Source: Methylobacteriaceae bacterium (lineage in GTDB: Bacteria; Pseudomonadota; Alphaproteobacteria; Rhizobiales; Beijerinckiaceae). Taken from it: DNA of 43,841 nucleotides. The notes below the pieces were generated by a model. That model searched no databases and had not been told where the DNA came from. It saw nothing but the letters and a program-made list of their open reading frames with translations. Shown here piece by piece: positions 1-7,891 of this stretch. The stretch is from the NCBI GenBank assembly GCA_016793505.1, contig JAEULW010000231.1, positions 1 to 43,841 on the forward strand, in the 5' to 3' direction. Each line of letters starts with the position of its first letter. The first letter of the stretch is position 1. Made by a program: the position numbers and the translations under genes.

Positions 1-43
1 GCGCACCCTTGACCGGCCGCGCCCGCTCCGGCAAGCCGGGCGC

Positions 44-982
44 ATGAACGAGCGCGCCAGCGATGATGACGGCCGCCGCTTCGACGCCGCGCTCGGGCGC
101 TGCGCCGACGAGATCGAACGCCGCCTCGACGCGCTGCTCGCGTCGGCGCCGGCGGCCGGCGAGAGCGAGCGGCCGGCGCGTCTGCTCGCCGCCATACGTC
201 ATGGCGCGCTCGGCGGCGGAAAGCGTCTGCGGCCATTCCTGCTGGTCGAGACCGCGCGGCTGTTCGGCGCGGCGAACGAGGCCGCCTGGCGCGCCGCCTC
301 GGCGCTCGAACTCGTGCATTGCTATTCGCTGGTGCATGACGATCTGCCGGCGATGGACGACGACGATCTGCGCCGCGGCCGGCCGACCGTCCACAAGGCC
401 TTCGACGAGGCGACCGCGATCCTCGCCGGCGACGCGCTGCTGACGCTCGCCTTCGACGTCATCGCGGAACCTCAGGCCGGGGTCGAAGCCGCGACAATGC
501 TGGCGCTGACGCGCGGCCTCGCCCGCGCCGCCGGCCTCGGCGGCATGGCCGGCGGCCAGGCGCTCGATCTCGAGGCCGAGGCGCGCGCGACGCCGCTGCA
601 GGCAGAGGCGGTGACGCGCCTGCAGGCGATGAAGACGGGGGCGCTGCTCGCCTTCGCGATCGAGGCCGGCGCGCGGATCGGCGGCGCGAATGCGGTCGAG
701 TCGGAGGCGCTCGCCCGTTACGGCGGCGCGCTCGGCGCCTGTTTCCAGATCGCCGACGACATTCTCGACGCCGAGAGCGACGCGGCGACGCTCGGCAAGC
801 GCGCCGGCAAGGATGCGGACCGCAACAAGGCGACGCTCGTGTCGGCGCTCGGCCTCGAGGCGGCGCGGGCGCGGCGCGACGCGCTGGCCGACGAGGCGCT
901 GGCGGCGCTCGACGCGCTCTCCGGCCGCGACGCGGCGATCCTGCGCGAGACGGCGCGATTCGTCGCCGCGCGTGACCGGTGA
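44..982 (+). CDS. ispA: Polyprenyl (farnesyl/geranyl) diphosphate synthase
   Basis: Condenses isopentenyl diphosphate with allylic diphosphates to give farnesyl diphosphate in the cytoplasm, feeding quinone, hopanoid and undecaprenyl synthesis. The 312-residue protein has the usual IspA length. The first Asp-rich motif (DDLPAMD, from D99) and the second (DDILD, from D238) bind the magnesium-diphosphate, and GGGKRLRP near residue 57 is the isopentenyl diphosphate-binding segment. The ATG at 44 is the first in-frame start available; the upstream sequence is cut by the window edge, so an operon partner such as xseB cannot be seen. The gene overlaps the next one by 4 bases (GTGA), so the two are translationally coupled. 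The family is certain; exact chain length (C15 or other) is inferred from the family. Confidence 0.95.
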   Translation: MNERASDDDGRRFDAALGRCADEIERRLDALLASAPAAGESERPARLLAAIRHGALGGGKRLRPFLLVETARLFGAANEAAWRAASALELVHCYSLVHDDLPAMDDDDLRRGRPTVHKAFDEATAILAGDALLTLAFDVIAEPQAGVEAATMLALTRGLARAAGLGGMAGGQALDLEAEARATPLQAEAVTRLQAMKTGALLAFAIEAGARIGGANAVESEALARYGGALGACFQIADDILDAESDAATLGKRAGKDADRNKATLVSALGLEAARARRDALADEALAALDALSGRDAAILRETARFVAARDR

Positions 983-1650
983 GCGGGGCAACGCGGGCCT
1001 TCTTTGCGCTGCGCTATGCGCGCGCCTATCCGCGCTTCGCCTTCGCCTTGGCGATGGCGCTGGCGGCCTGGCTTCTCGCTCCGGCGGCCCTGCCGTCCGC
1101 CACGCGCCTGCTCGTCGCCTGGAACGCCGGCGCCTTCGCGCTGATCGCCGCGCTGCTCTGGCTCATGCGCGACGCCGACGAAGCGACGATCCGCCGCCGC
1201 GCCGCGCGACAGGACGTCAATCCTTTCGTGATCGTTCTGGTGGTCGTCGTCGCGACTTTCGCCAGCCTCGGCGCGATCGTCGCCCAGCTCGGCGCGAGCA
1301 AGGGTCTCGAAGGCTGGGACAAGGCGGCCCATGTCGGGCTCGTCGTCGCCACCATCGTCAGCGGCTGGGCGGCGACGCATCTCGTCTTCACGCTGCACTA
1401 TGCGCACGAGTATTTCGGCGACGGCGAGGATGGGGCGCGCGGCGGTCTCGACTTCCCCGGCGAACAGACGCCGGACTATTCCGACTTCGTCTATTTCGCC
1501 TTCGTCATCGCGGTGGCGAGTCAGACCGCGGATGTGGCGATCGTGTCGCGCGCGATGCGGCGACTGGCGGTCACGCAGGGCGTCTTCGCCTTCTTCTACA
1601 ATCTCGCCGTGCTCGGCCTGACGGTGAACATCTCCGCCAGCCTGATCTGA
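979..1650 (+). CDS. DUF1345 family integral membrane protein
   Basis: A 223-residue inner-membrane protein with about five hydrophobic segments (roughly residues 20-40, 44-62, 84-105, 115-135 and 198-220). The stretch around HLVFTLHYAHEYF, followed by DFPGEQTPDYSDFVYFAF, is the conserved core of DUF1345 as I know it; its function is unknown. The start is a GTG overlapping the ispA stop by 4 bases, so it is read as the second gene of the ispA operon. It ends directly against the convergent ispG stop with no spacer. No catalytic motif is visible, and I do not assign a role. Confidence 0.85.
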   Translation: MSGATRAFFALRYARAYPRFAFALAMALAAWLLAPAALPSATRLLVAWNAGAFALIAALLWLMRDADEATIRRRAARQDVNPFVIVLVVVVATFASLGAIVAQLGASKGLEGWDKAAHVGLVVATIVSGWAATHLVFTLHYAHEYFGDGEDGARGGLDFPGEQTPDYSDFVYFAFVIAVASQTADVAIVSRAMRRLAVTQGVFAFFYNLAVLGLTVNISASLI

Positions 1651-2928
1651 TCACGCGGCGGCGTCGGCGCGGCCCCAGCGCTTCTCGATGTAGTCGGCGA
1701 CGATCGTCTGGAAGTCGCGGGCGATGGTCGGGCCGCGCAGCGTCGCCGCCTTGGCGCCGTCGATGAACACCGGCGCCGCCGGCGCCTCGCCCGTTCCGGG
1801 CAGCGAGATGCCGATGTCGGCGTGCTTGGATTCGCCCGGCCCGTTGACGATGCAGCCCATCACCGCGACGTTCAGCGTCTCGACGCCCGGATAACGCTCG
1901 CGCCAGCCCGGCATCGACGTCGAGATCCAGGTCTGGATGTCCCGCGCCAGCTCCTGAAACGTCGTCGACGTCGTGCGACCGCAACCGGGGCAGGCGGCGA
2001 CCAGCGGCACGAAGGTGCGGAAGCCCATGGTCTGCAACAGCTCCTGCGCGACCTTGACTTCCAGCGTGCGGTCGCCGCCCGGCTCGGGCGTCAGCGACAC
2101 GCGGATCGTGTCGCCGATCCCGTCCTGCAGCAGCACGCCCATGGCCGCTGACGAGGCGACGATGCCTTTCGAGCCCATGCCGGCCTCGGTCAGGCCGAGA
2201 TGCAGAGCGTAGTCGCCGCGCGCCGCCAGCATGCGATAGACGGCGATGAGATCCTGCACCGCCGAGACCTTGGCCGACAGAATGATGCGATCGCGGGAAA
2301 GGCCGATTTCCTCGGCGCGCTGCGCCGAATAGAGCGCCGAGCGCACCATCGCCTCGCGCGTCACCGCGCGCGCGTCGAGCGGCGCCGGGCTGCGCGCATT
2401 CTCGTCCATCAGCGCGGTCAGCAGCGCCTGATCGAGCGAGCCCCAGTTGGCGCCGATGCGCACGCTCTTGCCGTGCCGGATCGCCAGTTCGACGATGGCG
2501 CCGAACTGCCGGTCGCGCTTCTCGCGGAATCCGACATTGCCGGGATTGATGCGGTACTTGTCGAGCGCCTGCGCGCAGGCGGGATGATCGGCCAGCAGCT
2601 TGTGGCCGATGTAGTGGAAATCGCCGACCAGCGGCGCCGCGACGCCGCGCTTCAGCAACCGCTCCTTGATGTGCGGCACGGCGGCCGCCGCTTCGTCGCG
2701 ATCCACCGTGATGCGCACGATTTCCGAGCCGGCGCGGGCGAGCGCTGCGACCTGCGCCACCGTCGCGTCGATGTCGGCGGTGTCGGTGTTGGTCATCGAC
2801 TGGACGACGATCGGCGCGCCGGCGCCGACCATGACAGCCGCAGCGCCTTCGCCGACGCGCACGCCGACGGTGCGGCGGCGTTCGGCCGGCGCGGCGCGTT
2901 CGGCGGGATAGGCGTCGAGACGTTCCAT
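1651..2928 (-). CDS. ispG: 4-hydroxy-3-methylbut-2-enyl diphosphate synthase (flavodoxin-type)
   Basis: Penultimate enzyme of the methylerythritol phosphate route to isoprenoids. It reduces methylerythritol cyclodiphosphate to HMBPP with a [4Fe-4S] cluster. The 425-residue protein carries the N-terminal barrel signature ([12 protein letters not shown], near residue 40) and the C-terminal cluster ligands: CPGC, then GCIVNGPGE, which supplies the third Cys and the Glu ligand. Length and motif order match the bacterial two-domain IspG, not the longer plant/chlamydial form. It lies convergent to the ispA operon, so two isoprenoid genes sit side by side on opposite strands. The Zur-like gene is upstream on the same strand, 64 bases away. 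Confidence 0.96.
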   Translation of the reverse strand: MERLDAYPAERAAPAERRRTVGVRVGEGAAAVMVGAGAPIVVQSMTNTDTADIDATVAQVAALARAGSEIVRITVDRDEAAAAVPHIKERLLKRGVAAPLVGDFHYIGHKLLADHPACAQALDKYRINPGNVGFREKRDRQFGAIVELAIRHGKSVRIGANWGSLDQALLTALMDENARSPAPLDARAVTREAMVRSALYSAQRAEEIGLSRDRIILSAKVSAVQDLIAVYRMLAARGDYALHLGLTEAGMGSKGIVASSAAMGVLLQDGIGDTIRVSLTPEPGGDRTLEVKVAQELLQTMGFRTFVPLVAACPGCGRTTSTTFQELARDIQTWISTSMPGWRERYPGVETLNVAVMGCIVNGPGESKHADIGISLPGTGEAPAAPVFIDGAKAATLRGPTIARDFQTIVADYIEKRWGRADAAA

Positions 2929-2992
2929 GGCGCGCTCTCCGGGGCTCGAACCTATGATCGCGCCACCGCAGTGGCGAAGTTCGGCGTCAAGG

Positions 2993-3430
2993 TCAACCGC
3001 CGGGCCCGGCGCGGCAGGCGGCGCAGCGGCCGAGGATCTCGATCGTCTCGTTGCGCGCGGCGAAGCCCGCCGACGCGGCGAGCGTCGCCAGATCGCCCTT
3101 GAGCGAGGGCGACGTCGCCTCGGCGACCGCCCCGCAGGCCTCGCAGATCAGAAAGGCGACGCTCTCGCCGGCGCAATGGCCGTGACCGCAGGCGATATAG
3201 GCGTTGCGCGAGGCGAGGCGATGGGCGAGGCCCTGCTTCAGCAGATGGTCCAACGCCCGATAGACCGACACAGGCGCCAGACTGCGTCCGCCGCCGGCGC
3301 CGAGCCGGGCGATGATGTCGTAGGCGCCGAGCGGCCGGCCCTCGCTCCGCAGCGCCTCGAGCACCTGCCGGCGCAGCGGCGTCAGGCCGGTCTCGGTCGC
3401 GTCGGGACCGTGTCTATGGGATGAGGTCAT
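2993..3430 (-). CDS. zur: Fur-family transcriptional regulator, Zur-like
   Basis: A 145-residue metal-dependent repressor. The N-terminal winged helix (about residues 17-80, with [12 protein letters not shown] and the recognition-helix segment [15 protein letters not shown]) is followed by a dimerisation domain carrying HGHC and two CxxC pairs (CEAC, CAAC) that form the structural zinc site. The His/Cys pattern resembles Zur (zinc uptake regulator) more than Fur or PerR, but no target operon such as znuABC is in the window, so the metal is inferred. I chose the ATG at 3430 because a TATAAT element (3456-3461, read on this strand) lies 25 bases upstream; a start at 3457 would fall inside that element. 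Confidence 0.8.
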   Translation of the reverse strand: MTSSHRHGPDATETGLTPLRRQVLEALRSEGRPLGAYDIIARLGAGGGRSLAPVSVYRALDHLLKQGLAHRLASRNAYIACGHGHCAGESVAFLICEACGAVAEATSPSLKGDLATLAASAGFAARNETIEILGRCAACRAGPGG

Positions 3431-3455
3431 GCGACATGGCTTTGCTGCGCCGCCC

Positions 3456-3461
3456 ATTATA
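3456..3461 (-). promoter_or_regulatory. Candidate -10 box of the zur-like gene
   Basis: Read on the minus strand this is a perfect TATAAT in otherwise very GC-rich sequence. It lies 25 bases upstream of the chosen ATG, which would give a leader of about 20 bases. No good -35 hexamer is seen at 16-18 bases, so the promoter may need an activator or depend on an extended -10. The divergent bdhA gene starts at 3527, so both upstream regions share 96 bases. Confidence 0.4.
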
Positions 3462-3526
3462 GTGTCCGCGCCGAACGGAAGCGAGCCGCGAGGCGTCGCC
3501 TCCCGATCCGACCGGAGACAGCCCAG

Positions 3527-4312
3527 ATGAGCCTGAAGTCCCGCAACGCCGTCGTCACCGGCTCGACCAGCGGCATCGGCCTCGCCTGCGCGCGGGCGCT
3601 CGCCCGGGCCGGCGCCAATGTGACGATCAACGGGTTCGGGCCGGCCGCCGACATCGAGGCCGCGCGCGCCTCGATCGAGAAGGAATTCGGCGTGCGCTGC
3701 GTCCATTCCGGCGCCGACATGTCGAAACCGGCCGAGATCGCCGCGATGATCGCCGAGGCGGACAAGGCCTTCGGAACCGTCGACATTCTCGTCAACAACG
3801 CCGGCATCCAGTTCGTCTCGCCGGTCGAGGATTTCCCGATCGAGAAGTGGGATCAGATCATCGCCATCAACATGTCCGCCGCCTTTCACGGCATCCGCGC
3901 CGTGACGCCGGGCATGAAGGCGCGCCGCTGGGGGCGGATCATCAACACCGCCTCGGCCCATTCGCTGGTCGCCTCGCCCTTCAAGTCGGCCTATGTCACG
4001 GCCAAGCACGGCGTCGCCGGCCTGACCAAGACCGTCGCCCTCGAGCTGGCCACCTTCGGCGTGACAGTCAACTGCATCTCGCCCGGCTATGTCTGGACGC
4101 CGCTGGTCGAGAAGCAGATCCCCGACACGATGAAGGCCCGCAACATGACCGAGGAGCAGGTCAAGCGCGACGTGCTGCTCGCCGCCCAGCCGACCAAGCA
4201 GTTCGTCACCGTCGACCAGGTGGCCGACCTCGCCGTCTTCCTGTGTTCGGACTCGGCCGCCCAGATCACCGGCGCCAACCTGTCGATGGACGGCGGCTGG
4301 ACCGCCGCCTGA
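3527..4312 (+). CDS. bdhA: 3-hydroxybutyrate dehydrogenase
   Basis: NAD-dependent oxidation of D-3-hydroxybutyrate to acetoacetate, the first step after depolymerisation of polyhydroxybutyrate. This 261-residue classical short-chain dehydrogenase has the cofactor loop TGSTSGIG (residues 11-18), NNAG, and the catalytic S143, Y156 and K160. The segment NGFG after the second strand and the C-terminal MDGGWTAA ending are typical of bacterial 3-hydroxybutyrate dehydrogenases. A clear ribosome site (GGAGA) precedes the ATG. phaR follows 95 bases downstream on the same strand, which supports the storage-polymer role. A generic SDR is the alternative, but the fit to this subfamily is close. Confidence 0.9.
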   Translation: MSLKSRNAVVTGSTSGIGLACARALARAGANVTINGFGPAADIEAARASIEKEFGVRCVHSGADMSKPAEIAAMIAEADKAFGTVDILVNNAGIQFVSPVEDFPIEKWDQIIAINMSAAFHGIRAVTPGMKARRWGRIINTASAHSLVASPFKSAYVTAKHGVAGLTKTVALELATFGVTVNCISPGYVWTPLVEKQIPDTMKARNMTEEQVKRDVLLAAQPTKQFVTVDQVADLAVFLCSDSAAQITGANLSMDGGWTAA

Positions 4313-4330
4313 CGCAGCTGCGAGGGGGAT

Positions 4331-4358
4331 TTGCGGCGGTGCGGAATCCGCCTATCCT
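4331..4358 (+). promoter_or_regulatory. Candidate promoter for phaR
   Basis: TTGCGG at 4331 and TATCCT at 4353, with a 16-base spacer, lie in the 95-base gap between bdhA and phaR. The match to the sigma-70 consensus is moderate and was found by eye. It would let phaR be transcribed independently of bdhA. Confidence 0.25.
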
Positions 4359-4407
4359 GCGGCGTCCGGCGGCGGGCGGCCCGCCCCGGGCGATCGAAGG
4401 CGACGAC

Positions 4408-5010
4408 ATGAACGGAAAAGAACCGGTCACGATCAAGAAATATGCGAACCGCCGGCTCTACAACACCGGCGCCAGCAGTTACGTGACCCTCGAGGACCTC
4501 GCCCAGATGGTGAAGAAGGGCGAGGATTTCCTCGTCTTCGACGCCAAGACGGGAGAGGACATCACCCGTTCGGTGCTCGCCCAGATCATCTTCGAGCAGG
4601 AGACGAAGGTCGGCCAGAACCTGCTGCCGATCGCCTTTCTGCGTCAGCTGATCCGCTTCTATGGCGACAGCATGCAGACGCTGGTGCCGCACTATCTGTC
4701 GTTCTCGCTGGAGCGGCTGACCGCCGAGCAGCAGAAGTTCCGCGAGCAGATGACCAGCGCCTTCGGCCAGAGCCCCTTCGCCGGCCAGGGCTTCGGCTCG
4801 CTCGAGGAGATGACGCGCAACAACATGGCGATGTTCCAGCAGGCCTTCGCCATGTTCAATCCGTTCGCGGCGATGGCCGGCCACGGCCAGTCCGACGCGC
4901 CGGACGCCAGCGAGGACGCGCCGCCGGCCAAGCCTTCGCCGCAGGATCTGGAGGCCCTGAAGAAGGAGCTCTCCGACATGCGCAAGCGGCTCGACAAGCT
5001 GTCGGGCTGA
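4408..5010 (+). CDS. phaR: Polyhydroxyalkanoate synthesis repressor PhaR
   Basis: A 200-residue regulator that binds DNA and polyhydroxybutyrate granules and represses phasin genes and its own gene until polymer accumulates. The N-terminal DNA-binding domain is unmistakable (TIKKYANRRLYNTGASSYVT, then LEDLAQMVKKGEDF). The middle accumulation-regulator segment (DITRSVLAQIIFEQE) follows, and then an amphipathic, Met/Phe-rich stretch (about residues 115-160) suited to granule binding. The tail is acidic and Pro-rich and ends in a short coiled coil (LEALKKELSDMRKRLDKL). The ATG at 4408 was chosen because the protein begins there in the family. It is convergent with gloB, 8 bases apart. Confidence 0.95.
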   Translation: MNGKEPVTIKKYANRRLYNTGASSYVTLEDLAQMVKKGEDFLVFDAKTGEDITRSVLAQIIFEQETKVGQNLLPIAFLRQLIRFYGDSMQTLVPHYLSFSLERLTAEQQKFREQMTSAFGQSPFAGQGFGSLEEMTRNNMAMFQQAFAMFNPFAAMAGHGQSDAPDASEDAPPAKPSPQDLEALKKELSDMRKRLDKLSG

Positions 5011-5018
5011 CGCCCGGC

Positions 5019-5789
5019 TCAGCCCCGGTTCTTGCGTTCGCGCACCTCGGCGAACACAGCGGCCGCGTCGGCGCGTTCGAGCCCGACAGCCTTGCGCACG
5101 CCCGGATCGTCCGCCCGCAGGAAAGGGTTCGTCTCGAGCTCGCGGCCGATCGTCGTCGGCAGCGTCGGCCGGCCCGCCTCGCGCAGCGCCTCGACCTCCT
5201 TCAGCCGCGCCGCCAGCGCCGCATTGGCGGGATCGACGCCGATGGCGAATCGGGCGTTGGACAGGGTGTATTCGTGCCCGCAATAGACCTGCGTCTGCGG
5301 CGGCAGGGCGGCGAGCCTGCTCAGCGAATCCCACATCACCGCCATCGGCGTCTCGAACACCCGGCCGCAGCCCATGGCGAACAGCGTGTCGCCGGCGAAC
5401 AGCGCGGCGTCGGCCTCGAACCAGTAGGCGACATGGCCGGCGGTGTGGCCCGGCGTCTCGATCACCTTCGCCTTCAGCTTGCCGACGGCGACGACATCGC
5501 CCTCGGCGACCGTTTCGGCGATCTCGGGGATCTTGCCCGCCTCCTTCGCCGGCCCGACGACGCGCGCCTTCGGGAAGGCGGCCTTCAGCGCCGGAATGCC
5601 CTGCACGTGGTCGGCATGGTGGTGGGTGACGAGAATGTCGGTCAGCGTCCAGCCGCGCTCGGCCAGCGCGCGCTGCACGGCCACCGCCTCGGGCGCGTCG
5701 ATCGAGGCGGTCGCGCCGCTCGCCGGATCGTGGATCAGCACGCCGAAATTGTCGGACAGGCAGGTGAACTGATGGATTTGCGCGGCCAT
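5019..5789 (-). CDS. gloB: Hydroxyacylglutathione hydrolase (glyoxalase II)
   Basis: Hydrolyses S-lactoylglutathione to lactate and glutathione, completing methylglyoxal detoxification. The 256-residue protein is a metallo-beta-lactamase-fold enzyme with the dinuclear metal motif H56-x-H58-x-D60-H61 (THHHADH), a further His in ETPGHTAGH, GDTLF and the distal CGHEYT. The C-terminal glutathione-binding portion (NPFLRADDPGVRK) is present, which separates it from generic family hydrolases. It is divergent from a methyltransferase gene, a gloB-methyltransferase neighbourhood common in related alphaproteobacteria. Confidence 0.95.
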   Translation of the reverse strand: MAAQIHQFTCLSDNFGVLIHDPASGATASIDAPEAVAVQRALAERGWTLTDILVTHHHADHVQGIPALKAAFPKARVVGPAKEAGKIPEIAETVAEGDVVAVGKLKAKVIETPGHTAGHVAYWFEADAALFAGDTLFAMGCGRVFETPMAVMWDSLSRLAALPPQTQVYCGHEYTLSNARFAIGVDPANAALAARLKEVEALREAGRPTLPTTIGRELETNPFLRADDPGVRKAVGLERADAAAVFAEVRERKNRG

Positions 5790-5885
5790 GGCTGTGCCCT
5801 TTCGCGGCGGAAGCTAGCGGCGGGGGCCGGGAGGGTCAAACCGCGGCGGATCGCGATTCCGCCGCGCTTTGCTAGAATGGCCGTC

Positions 5886-6614
5886 ATGTCGCTCGACGTC
5901 GTCGATCTGCGCGCCTTCTACGCTTCGCCGCTCGGCCGCGTCGCGCGGCGCTTTCTCGGCCGAATCGTCACGGCGCGCTGGCCGGACTGCGTCGGCCAGT
6001 CGGTGATGGGGCTCGGCTATACGACGCCCTATCTCGGCGCATGCCGCGACGGCGCGGTGCGCGTCCTCGCCTTGATGCCGGGCCAGCAGGGCGTCGTCGT
6101 CTGGCCCAAACAGGGGCCGAACGCCGCCGCCCTCGTCGAGCCGACCAGTCTGCCCCTGCCCGACGCCTGCGTCGACCGCCTGCTGATGGCGCATGCGCTC
6201 GAGATCGCCGACGATCCCGAGGAGCTGCTGGCCGAAGCCTGGCGCGTCCTCAGCCCCGGCGGCAGGATGATCGTCATCGCGCCGAACCGGCGCGGGTTGT
6301 GGGCGCGGCGCGACACCACGCCCTTCGGCCAGGGCCGCCCCTATTCGCGCAGCCAGATGCGCGATCTGATGCGCAAGACGCTGTTCTCGCCGATCTACAC
6401 CGCCGAGGCGCTGTATGTGCCGCCGTTCGAGCGCAGCCTGCTGTTGCAGGCGGCCGGCGCCTTCGAGCGCGTCGGCGCGGCGCTGTCGCTGCCCGGCGCC
6501 GGGGTGCACATCGTCGAGGCGACCAAACAGCTCTACCGCCCGCTCGCCGTGCGCGCCCGGGCGCGGCGGGCGCCGGTGCTGGCGCCGGCGCTGGCGCCGT
6601 CTCCCGGCGCGTGA
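5886..6614 (+). CDS. SAM-dependent methyltransferase domain protein
   Basis: A 242-residue class I methyltransferase-like protein of unknown substrate. The visible core is a post-I segment (LPLPDACVDRLLMAHALE), followed by LLAEAWRVLSPGGRMIVIAPN, the strand 5/loop signature of the Methyltransf_11 group. The usual N-terminal GxGxG SAM loop is not clear in the first 60 residues, so cofactor binding is uncertain. An ATG at 5877 would add three residues; neither start has a strong ribosome site. The C-terminal 25 residues are Ala/Pro/Arg-rich (VLAPALAPSPGA). It is divergent from gloB and convergent with the lytic transglycosylase gene, 3 bases apart. Confidence 0.75.
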   Translation: MSLDVVDLRAFYASPLGRVARRFLGRIVTARWPDCVGQSVMGLGYTTPYLGACRDGAVRVLALMPGQQGVVVWPKQGPNAAALVEPTSLPLPDACVDRLLMAHALEIADDPEELLAEAWRVLSPGGRMIVIAPNRRGLWARRDTTPFGQGRPYSRSQMRDLMRKTLFSPIYTAEALYVPPFERSLLLQAAGAFERVGAALSLPGAGVHIVEATKQLYRPLAVRARARRAPVLAPALAPSPGA

Positions 6615-6617
6615 TCC

Positions 6618-7817
6618 TCAGCGTCCGCGGAGCGCGTTCAGCACCTTGCGGCCCGGCCGCCCGTCCTGCCTGAAGCCGAGCTTGGCCTGCACGTCGGAAA
6701 TCGCCGCCCGGGTCTTGGCGCCGATCGCGCCGTCCGGCTCGCCGACGTCGTAGCCGCGCGCGATCAGCAGGCGCTGCAGCTCCTTGCGCTCGGCGCGCGA
6801 GATGCCGGGATCGTCGGTCGGCCAGGCGCCGCGCAGGCCGCCCCGGCCGCGCAGCCGGTCGGACAGCAGCGAGATCGCCAGCGCATAGGAATCGGCGCCG
6901 TTGTAGGCGTAGGCGGCGTCGTAATTCTTGAAGACGAGGAAGCCGGGCCCGCCGCGGCCGGCCGGCAGCAGCAGCCCGGCCGAGCCCGATCCGGTGAGCG
7001 CCGAACCGTCGGCCCGGGTGATGCCGCGGGCCGCCCAGGCCGAGACCGGCTGTTTGGCGCTGCGTCCGCTCGGCCCGGAATAGGCGTCCGGCACGATCAC
7101 CTCGTAGCCCCAGGTCGCGCCCGACACCCAGCCCGCCTTGTCGAGGAAGTTGGCGGTCGAGTGCAGCGCGTCGGCGACCGAGTCGACGAGATCGCGGCGC
7201 CCGTCGCCGTCGCCGTCGACCGCGAGGCGCAGATAGGTCGAGGGCATGAACTGCGTCTGGCCGAAGGCGCCGGCCCAGGAGCCGCGCAGCTTTTCCGGCG
7301 CGAGATCGCCGCGCGCCACGATCTTCAGCGTCGCCAGCAATTCGCCGCGGAAATAGTCGCGCCGGCGCGGCGCAGTGCAGGCCAGCGTCGACAAGGATTG
7401 CGGCAGCGACCAGCGGCCAGCGATCTTGCCGAAGTCGCTCTCGACGCCCCACACCGCCGCGATGGCGTGCCGGTCGACGCCGAAGCGCTGTTCGGCGGCG
7501 GCCAGCGCGGAGGCGTGGCGGCTCATCATCGCCCGGCCCTCGGCGACCTTCTCGTCGTCGACGAGCACGGCGAGGTAGTCCCAGATCGGAGTCTTGAACT
7601 CGGGCTGGTTGTTCATCAGCTCGATGATCTTCGGATCGGGCGCAACGCCCGCCATCATCCGGTCGAACACCGCGCCGGGCACGCCCTGGCTCGCCGCTTG
7701 CGCGCGGATGCCGGCGAGGCATCCCTCGAAGTCCGCGAGCGCAGGCGCTGCGCCGAGCGCCGGCAGGATGAGCGCCAGCGCCGCCGCGATGCGCGTCCGA
7801 ACCCTTGTGCCCGCCAT
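6618..7817 (-). CDS. Lytic murein transglycosylase, MltB type, with C-terminal peptidoglycan-binding domain
   Basis: Cleaves glycan strands of peptidoglycan to 1,6-anhydro ends in the periplasm. The 399-residue protein has an N-terminal signal peptide (residues 1-28, cut near ALA-DF), an MltB-type catalytic domain (about 29-335) with the catalytic Glu at E126 in VWGVESDFG, and a PG_binding_1 domain at the C-terminus (about 345-399, LQRLLIARGYDVGEPDGAIG). The ATG at 7817 has a good GGAG ribosome site and begins the signal peptide; a longer reading frame upstream lacks both. There is no lipobox Cys, so it is probably soluble rather than a lipoprotein. Confidence 0.92.
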   Translation of the reverse strand: MAGTRVRTRIAAALALILPALGAAPALADFEGCLAGIRAQAASQGVPGAVFDRMMAGVAPDPKIIELMNNQPEFKTPIWDYLAVLVDDEKVAEGRAMMSRHASALAAAEQRFGVDRHAIAAVWGVESDFGKIAGRWSLPQSLSTLACTAPRRRDYFRGELLATLKIVARGDLAPEKLRGSWAGAFGQTQFMPSTYLRLAVDGDGDGRRDLVDSVADALHSTANFLDKAGWVSGATWGYEVIVPDAYSGPSGRSAKQPVSAWAARGITRADGSALTGSGSAGLLLPAGRGGPGFLVFKNYDAAYAYNGADSYALAISLLSDRLRGRGGLRGAWPTDDPGISRAERKELQRLLIARGYDVGEPDGAIGAKTRAAISDVQAKLGFRQDGRPGRKVLNALRGR

Positions 7818-7891
7818 GTCGATCTCCGCCGCCGTCCGTCCGCGCGACTTCGCCCGAATATGGTTAACCGATTCTTGCCGCGCTGCGGAAC

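Noticed and set aside
3431-4009. N-terminal extension of the Zur-like protein
   Set aside because: The frame stays open upstream but is antisense to bdhA and unlike any Fur-family leader. The ATG at 3430 with a nearby TATAAT is better.
5274-5876. N-terminal extension of the methyltransferase
   Set aside because: Antisense to gloB, His/Arg/Gln-rich, and no family similarity.
5873-5886. TAGAAT just before the methyltransferase start as a -10 box of a leaderless transcript
   Set aside because: No -35 hexamer at the right distance; one AT-rich hexamer is not enough evidence.
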